A stretch of DNA of 10,863 bases from JAFGSZ01 sp964492185. Its GTDB lineage: Bacteria; Bacteroidota; Bacteroidia; Bacteroidales; UBA10428. Each line of letters starts with the position of its first letter. The first letter of the stretch is position 1. Position numbers and translations under genes: made by a program. Below the pieces are notes generated by a model. That model was not told where the DNA came from. It ran no database searches and saw only the letters and a program-made list of their open reading frames with translations. Location: positions 1-10,863 of the forward strand of contig CAZBJH010000117.1 in assembly GCA_964492185.1 (NCBI GenBank). The letters run 5' to 3'. This document shows, in pieces, positions 6,409 through 10,863 of this stretch.

Positions 6409-7008
6409 TTTTCTTCCCTGTAACTATACAGCACAGGTACCAGGAAATAGGTAATGGCCGCTACTAACATACCCCCGAAAGCAGGTATAGCCATGGGAAC
6501 CATTATATCCGCACCCCGACCGGTGGAGGTCAGTACAGGTAACAATGCAATAATGGTTGTTGCCGTGGTCATAATTGCCGGTTTAATTCTGCGCTGCCCG
6601 GCTTCTACAACCGCTGCTCTAAGGCTTTGCAAACTATCGGGTTTATTTCTTTCAAAGCTCTGGTCCAGGTAGGTGCCCAGCAATACGCCATTATCCGTAG
6701 CAATACCAAAGAGGGCGATGAAACCTACCCATACTGCCACACTCAGATTTATCGTCTGCATCTGGAACAATTCCCTGAGGTTGACACCAAATAAGGAAAA
6801 GTTAATAAACCATTCCTGGCCATAGAACCATAATAAGAGGAATCCACCACTGAAGGCCAGGATAATACCGGAAAATATCATCAATGATGTACTCACCGAG
6901 TTAAACTGAATGTATAGAATGAGAAATATAATGACCATGACTACAGGCACGATGATGGAAAGCCGTTTTTCGGCCCTTACCTGGTTTTCATAATTACCTG
7001 AGAATTTA
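6387..7008 (-). CDS. cusA: CusA-like heavy-metal RND efflux pump, C-terminal part (5' side lost in the N gap)
   Basis: This is the last 206 residues of the pump whose first part is at 7109-9945. The visible sequence starts KFSGNYENQVRAEKRL, which aligns by eye with the FSGQFE region of E. coli CusA, just before the second transmembrane bundle. It then has the four or five C-terminal membrane helices, including SVAVWVGFIALFGIATDNGV and the conserved RRIKPAIMTTATTIIALLP loop and helix, and stops at TGA (6389-6387) after a basic tail. The final codons and the stop lie within a 7-bp repeat array. Its frame differs from that of the upstream part across the Ns, which reflects an unknown true gap length rather than a proven frameshift. 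Any residues read from the far side of the Ns in this frame are spurious. Confidence 0.93.
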
Positions 7009-7108
7009 NNNNNNNNNNNNNNNNNNNNNNNNNNNNNNNNNNNNNNNNNNNNNNNNNNNNNNNNNNNNNNNNNNNNNNNNNNNNNNNNNNNNNNNNNNNN
7101 NNNNNNNN
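7009..7108. other. Assembly gap of 100 Ns inside cusA
   Basis: Exactly 100 N characters, the conventional placeholder for a gap of unknown size. Comparison from memory with E. coli CusA suggests about 125-130 residues (near 385 bases) are missing between INRDE on one side and FSGNYE on the other, so the real gap is probably larger than 100. Confidence 0.98.
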
Positions 7109-9945
7109 ATCTCATCGCGGTTGATATTAAGATGTATGTATGGTTTTCCCACGATCCGGTCGGCAAAAACGGCCTCCGCTTTAACTGAAGGGACGTCCTT
7201 CAGGATATCTTCCAATTCAAGCCCGAAATCCTGTATGGTCTTTAGATCAGGCCCGTACACTTTGACCCCCATCGGGGCGCGCATACCTGTTTGAAGCATG
7301 ACAAGCCGTGTTTCGATGGGCTGTAACCTGGGTGCCGATGTAAGACCAGGTATTTTGGTCACTTCGACAATCTCATCCCATATATCATCCGGTGAATTGA
7401 TATGTTCCCGCCAATTGCGGAAATACTGCCCATCATCATCCGGAATCAGATCATCAGCCATTAAGCCTAGTTCAATGGCTTCCTGGTTGGATAAGGTATC
7501 CCCGGAGGCTGTTATAAAGTGGTTTTCATTGTCTACTTTAAATTTTTGCCTGCGACCTTTCTGATTAAGTGCATACTCCGGTTTGTAATTGATCACATTT
7601 TCGAACATGGATACCGGGGCCGGATCCAGGGCTGATTCTACCCGCCCCATCTTGCCCACGGTTAGTTCCACTTCCGGTATACCGGTAACCAGCATATCGA
7701 TCTGCCCCATAACTTTTCTGTTTAACTCCACGCCTGAGTGCGGCATGGTGGTGGGCATCAACAGGAAGCTGCCTTCATCGAGCGAGGGCATAAACTCCTT
7801 ACCCATTCCGGGAAACGCATGGGAAAGACCGGACCATACGCCGGTGGTACGTATATTAACCCCAATAACATCAAAACCTTTGCTGACAAATCCAAATAAC
7901 TTATTGAAACCCATCCAGATGGTTAGTCCGAGTACAAAGAAAAATACGGGTATGCTTAAAAACCTGGCTTTGTAATTTAGTGTCCAGTTGAGTATCGGTT
8001 TATAATATTTTTCCAACAGCAGGAAGAAACCCAGGATAGTTGTTACCAATAACCCTACAAATACAAAGTTAACCAACAGACTTCGTGATGGCCCCAGGGG
8101 CAGCCAGTATTTTGCCAGCAGCCATGTCACAGCTATCAGGGCAATGATAAGATCTGAATATTGAAGTGCACGCAATCCCAGCCGTTTTAAGTAATTCACA
8201 ACCCCCGGTTCTTTATCCACTTCGGTATGTTTCAGTTTTTCTTTAACAATCGCTGCTAGCCCGTACGCGATAAGAATGGTCCCTGCCCAGGTAAAACCGA
8301 AGAGCAAGGCAAGAATACCGAGTGGTGTCAATGCTATATTCAGCCATTTCACGATCACTTTCCTTTTAATGGTTGCTCCGAAAAACCAATGCGCCAGGGC
8401 AGGTAAAATAAATAAGGACACGATCAATGCCGCGATAAGGGCAAATGTTTTGGTAAATGCAAGGGGCCCGAACAGTTTACCCTCTGCCTGCTGCATGGTG
8501 AACACCGGTATAAAACTAACGATGGTGGTGGATACAGCCGTCAGGATGGCCGAAGAGACCTCGGCTGCGCCGTTGTATATGGTTGTGATCATTTTCTGGC
8601 CCGGCGGGTTCTCATTGAGGTGTTTAATGACATTCTCCGAGAGGATAATACCCAGGTCAACCATGGTACCAATGGCAATGGCAATCCCGGAGAGGGCCAC
8701 AATATTGGCATCAACCCCAAAATACCGCATGGCAATAAATACCATAAGCACTGATATGGGCAACAGGCCGGATATCAAAAATGAAGCCCTGAGATTAATG
8801 ACCATGACCATAATGACCAGAATGGTAATGATGATCTGAAGGAGAAGTGCTTCCTCAAGGGTACCAAGTGTTTCCCGGATCAGGCCTGACCGGTCATAAA
8901 AGGGCACAATGGTAAGCTGGCTTTCGGTACCATCTTCCAGAGTCTTTTTGGGTAGTCCGGGGGATATTTCATCGATCTTATCTTTCACGTTGTTGATCAC
9001 CTGCATGGGGTTTGCTCCATATCGTGCTATGACCACGCCACCAACCACTTCGGCGCCATCTTTGTCAAGGGCACCCCTGCGGGTTGACGGTCCCAGGGAG
9101 ACCACACCAATATCCCGGATACGGATCGGGACATTGTCCTGCACGGCAACTACTGCTTTCTCAATATCTTCTACTTTTTTTATGTAACCCAATCCACGGA
9201 CGAGGTATTCAGCCTGGTTAATTTCAATGGTTTTAGCCCCGACATCTTTGTTTGACTGTTTCACAGCCATCATGACTTTGTGTAATGGAATATGGTAAGC
9301 TTTCAACGCGTCAGGGTTCACATCAATCTGGTACTCCTGTACGAAGCCGCCGATAGAAGCCACTTCCGAAACACCTTTCGTAGCGTTTAAGGCATATTTC
9401 ACGTAGAAATCCTGCACCGTTCGTATTTCGTGTAAATCCCAGCCACCGGTCGGCTTTCCATTATTATCACGCCCCTCGATGGTATACCAGTACACCTGCC
9501 CAAGGGCTGTAGCATCGGGACCAAGGGCAGGCTGAACCCCTTCAGGGAGTAATCCCGATGGTAATGATGACAGTTTCTCAAGAATCCGGGAACGCGACCA
9601 GTAAAACTCTATATCCTCTTCGAAAATGATGAAGATGCTGGAGAACCCGAAAACCGATGTGCTCCGGATAGATTTTACCCCGGGAATACCGAGAAGATAG
9701 GTGGTTAACGGATATGAAATCTGGTCTTCAATATCCTGTGGCGAACGTCCCGGCCATTTCGTAAAAACAATTTGCTGGTTTTCGCCAATGTCCGGTATGG
9801 CATCAACTGGCACCGGGTCAGATGGTAAACCACCTATTTGCCAGCCAAAAGGAGCGGTACCAATACCCCATGCTACCAACCCTGTGAGAATAAGTATGGT
9901 TACCAGCTTATTCTCTAAAAAATACTTAATGATTTTATTGAGCAT
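7109..9945 (-). CDS. cusA: CusA-like heavy-metal RND efflux pump, N-terminal part (3' side lost in the N gap)
   Basis: The first 945 residues of an inner-membrane proton/metal antiporter of the HME-RND family, which carries Cu(I) or Ag(I) from the periplasm through the adaptor to the outer-membrane channel. It starts MLNKIIKYFLENKLVTIL (TM1), followed by the porter region with PVDAIPDIGENQQIV (46-60) and PGRSPQDIEDQISYPL. TM4 has GTMVDLGIILSEN (426-438), with D430 and E437 matching the family's proton-relay acids. Met730, Met780 and Met883 align by eye with the three metal-binding methionines of E. coli CusA (573, 623, 672); the 50-residue spacing of the first pair is the same. Two insertions enlarge it: about 130 residues (525-660) with roughly four extra hydrophobic segments after TM6, and a polar stretch near 790-858. 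Total length is probably near 1,280 residues, against 1,047 in E. coli. It follows the small secreted-protein gene by 105 bases and precedes the tolC-like gene. Confidence 0.95.
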
Positions 9946-9957
9946 ACCAAAATGATT

Positions 9958-10026
9958 TTAAAATGAATAATGACTGATTGCGATGGTGCAATGCGTCAAT
10001 AGCCACACTACCAGCAGTCGTAGCAT
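9958..10026 (-). CDS. Possible 22-residue hydrophobic peptide ahead of cusA
   Basis: The 105-bp space between the small secreted-protein gene and cusA holds an ATG at 10026-10024 and a TAA at 9960-9958. They enclose a hydrophobic peptide, MLRLLVVWLLTHCTIAISHY followed by SF. It ends 12 bases before the cusA start codon. It could be a leader peptide or a small membrane peptide, but such ORFs arise often by chance and there is no ribosome-binding site to support it. Confidence 0.15.
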   Translation of the reverse strand: MLRLLVVWLLTHCTIAISHYSF

Positions 10027-10050
10027 GGAATCTAATAATTCATGATATGA

Positions 10051-10479
10051 TTAAATTAAGAATGCCTGAAAAAGCACCTGAATGTCTTTTTCAAGGGGCG
10101 GGGAAATGTATTCAGCATTAAACTGATGAGTTAACTTTGGAAATAAATCCACATCCGGATTTGCATAAATAAACCCTGATGCAAAGTCAATACTGAATGA
10201 TTGCGGAGCTACGTTTTTTACAAATTCACCGGTAACCTGAAAGGTTTGGTATTCATTTTCGCAGCATGGAACATTTTCAAAATGCACCTCGTGTGTATTG
10301 GATTTTTCAGAATCTTCACACGGTTCCTCCATATCCGGCATGCCACAATCCAATTGTGCATCACCCAACATTATCTTTGTCTCAATGGCTTCCCCACCGC
10401 AAAAATGAGTACCAACAGCCAAACTCATGTGGCTTGCCAACAGCATAAAGGATAATAATATGGAGATAAACTTTTTCAT
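10051..10479 (-). CDS. HYC_CC_PP-type small secreted Cys-rich protein
   Basis: A 142-residue protein with a signal peptide (MKKFISILLSFMLLASHMSL, cut near residue 22), so it is probably periplasmic. The mature part starts with GTHFCGG (His25, Cys27), has further cysteines at 45, 54 and the CC pair at 72-73 (PCCENE), and carries ISPP at 125-128 near the C-terminus. This order of H-x-C, CC and PP matches the small Bacteroidota family named HYC_CC_PP, usually found beside metal-efflux genes; the match is from memory. Biochemical function is, to my knowledge, not established; with Cys, His and Met-rich stretches (MPDMEEPCED) a periplasmic metal-binding role is plausible. It is the first gene of the apparent operon, 105 bases ahead of cusA. 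No Shine-Dalgarno is evident. Confidence 0.85.
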   Translation of the reverse strand: MKKFISILLSFMLLASHMSLAVGTHFCGGEAIETKIMLGDAQLDCGMPDMEEPCEDSEKSNTHEVHFENVPCCENEYQTFQVTGEFVKNVAPQSFSIDFASGFIYANPDVDLFPKLTHQFNAEYISPPLEKDIQVLFQAFLI

Positions 10480-10531
10480 TCGTTTAAAATTTTGTAATTA
10501 TTTGATAAAAAAATAATTAAAAATTTGAGAA

Positions 10532-10539
10532 CGAATGTA
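10532..10539 (-). promoter_or_regulatory. Candidate Bacteroidota -7 element for the efflux operon
   Basis: On the minus strand the octamer TACATTCG (10539-10532) matches 7 of 8 positions of the Bacteroidota sigma-ABfr -7 consensus TAnnTTTG, about 53 bases before the start codon of the small secreted-protein gene. No TTTG -33 element is seen at the right distance, so this is a weak call. Confidence 0.25.
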
Positions 10540-10722
10540 ACCGCTTCGCTCTCGCATAATATTTTTTAAACATATTCTTTTTTGATATTTATGCTTAAAA
10601 AATATCATGCTCGTTTCATTATATGACAAACAATAAAGTACAAGAAATGTTTCCACTTCAATATTAAGATATGAGGCTGTTCACTTCCAGGGGCGTACCG
10701 TTTTTGTTAAGCTGTTTTTTAC

Positions 10723-10758
10723 AAATTAACATTTTTTATTTACAAATGATGTTAATTT
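10723..10758. promoter_or_regulatory. Perfect 10-bp inverted repeat upstream of the right-edge gene
   Basis: AAATTAACAT (10723-10732) and its exact reverse complement ATGTTAATTT (10749-10758) are separated by 16 bases. The centre-to-centre distance of 26 bases allows two half-sites of a dimeric regulator, or a weak A/U-rich hairpin. It lies 37-72 bases upstream of the plus-strand ATG at 10795, where an operator or promoter would be expected. No named binding motif is recognised. Confidence 0.45.
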
Positions 10759-10775
10759 AAACTTGAAACAGATGT

Positions 10776-10790
10776 GTGATTAATAATCAC
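10776..10790. promoter_or_regulatory. 15-bp perfect palindrome just before the right-edge start codon
   Basis: GTGATTA (10776-10782) and TAATCAC (10784-10790) flank a single A. The element ends four bases before ATG 10795, so it could be an operator for autoregulation or a small hairpin over the translation start. Confidence 0.45.
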
Positions 10791-10794
10791 TATT

Positions 10795-10863
10795 ATGGAA
10801 TTGATTGATAATTATTCACCTATTTTAATACATTCTGATAAATTTATCCTTGATGCTTTAACA
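10795..10863 (+). CDS. N-terminus of a plus-strand protein cut by the window edge
   Basis: ATG at 10795-10797 opens a frame that stays open for all 23 codons to the edge, beginning MELIDNYSPILIHSDKFILD and continuing ALT. The segment PILIHSDKFILDALT has the spacing of the first strand and following turn of a response-regulator receiver domain (compare ILIVDDHPLFREGL), although the usual acidic pair is HSD here. A regulator of the efflux genes would make sense in this divergent position, but 23 residues are too few to assign a family. The clustered palindromes just upstream support a regulated start here. Confidence 0.45.
   Translation, partial: MELIDNYSPILIHSDKFILDALT

Larger units (their letters stand above)
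10480..10794. other. Divergent intergenic regulatory region
   Basis: These 315 bases separate the minus-strand efflux operon from a plus-strand gene starting at 10795. No gene is seen. The AT-rich DNA contains an 8-bp-arm inverted repeat TGATATTT/AAATATCA (10583-10590 and 10600-10607), two direct copies of TTTACAAAT 21 bases apart (10718 and 10739), a 10-bp-arm inverted repeat (10723-10758) and a 15-bp palindrome (10776-10790). Its position and repeat content suggest control of both transcription units. Confidence 0.6.

Noticed and set aside
6387..7166. True frameshift in cusA across the Ns
   Set aside because: The phase difference depends on the arbitrary length of 100 Ns. With a gap of unknown size no frameshift can be claimed.
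8276..8839. Plus-strand open frame of 187 codons inside cusA
   Set aside because: It is antisense to the conserved TM2-TM6 region of CusA. Its Met- and Arg-rich composition is what the reverse complement of membrane-helix codons gives.
10201..10455. Plus-strand ORFs over the small secreted-protein gene
   Set aside because: They are antisense to a protein with a clear signal peptide and the family's Cys pattern.

Overview
The window is a heavy-metal (copper/silver) efflux cluster from a member of the Bacteroidota, probably a draft or metagenome contig because it contains a run of exactly 100 Ns. The lineage call rests on the protein types (a CusB-like adaptor with an N-terminal heavy-metal-binding domain and a C-terminal DUF3347 domain, an enlarged CusA, and a small secreted protein of the HYC_CC_PP type), on AT-rich intergenic DNA, and on the lack of clear Shine-Dalgarno sequences. 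No species can be named from the sequence.

All recognised complete genes lie on the minus strand, so transcription runs from high to low coordinates. In that order: a secreted Cys-rich small protein (10479-10051); the RND pump cusA (9945-6387, cut by the N gap at 7109-7008); an outer-membrane TolC-family factor (6223-4886); the periplasmic adaptor cusB (4884-3088), which starts one base after the tolC stop; a hairpin terminator (2941-2914); a 730-bp spacer with degenerate or very small ORFs, one ending in a SHOCT-like motif; and a CopB-type P1B ATPase (2354-306). At the far right a plus-strand gene of unknown identity begins at 10795 and runs off the edge. Its upstream region carries two perfect inverted repeats.

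Functionally, the ATPase would move Cu/Ag ions out of the cytoplasm, while CusA, CusB and the TolC-like protein would form a tripartite complex that carries periplasmic ions across the outer membrane. The Cys/His/Met-rich segments (the ATPase N-terminus, the two ends of CusB and the HYC_CC_PP protein) are candidate metal-capture sites. No complete regulator lies in the window; the truncated right-edge gene is the only candidate.

The least ordinary observations are two arrays of tandem 7-bp units, in inverted orientation, that bracket the start of the tolC-like gene and are translated in part (into its signal-peptide region and into the CusA C-terminus); the SHOCT-like remnant upstream of copB; a 35-residue Cys/His ORF lying exactly between the cusB stop and the terminator; and the clustered palindromes upstream of the right-edge gene. 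I see no RNA gene, transposase, CRISPR array or complete new system.
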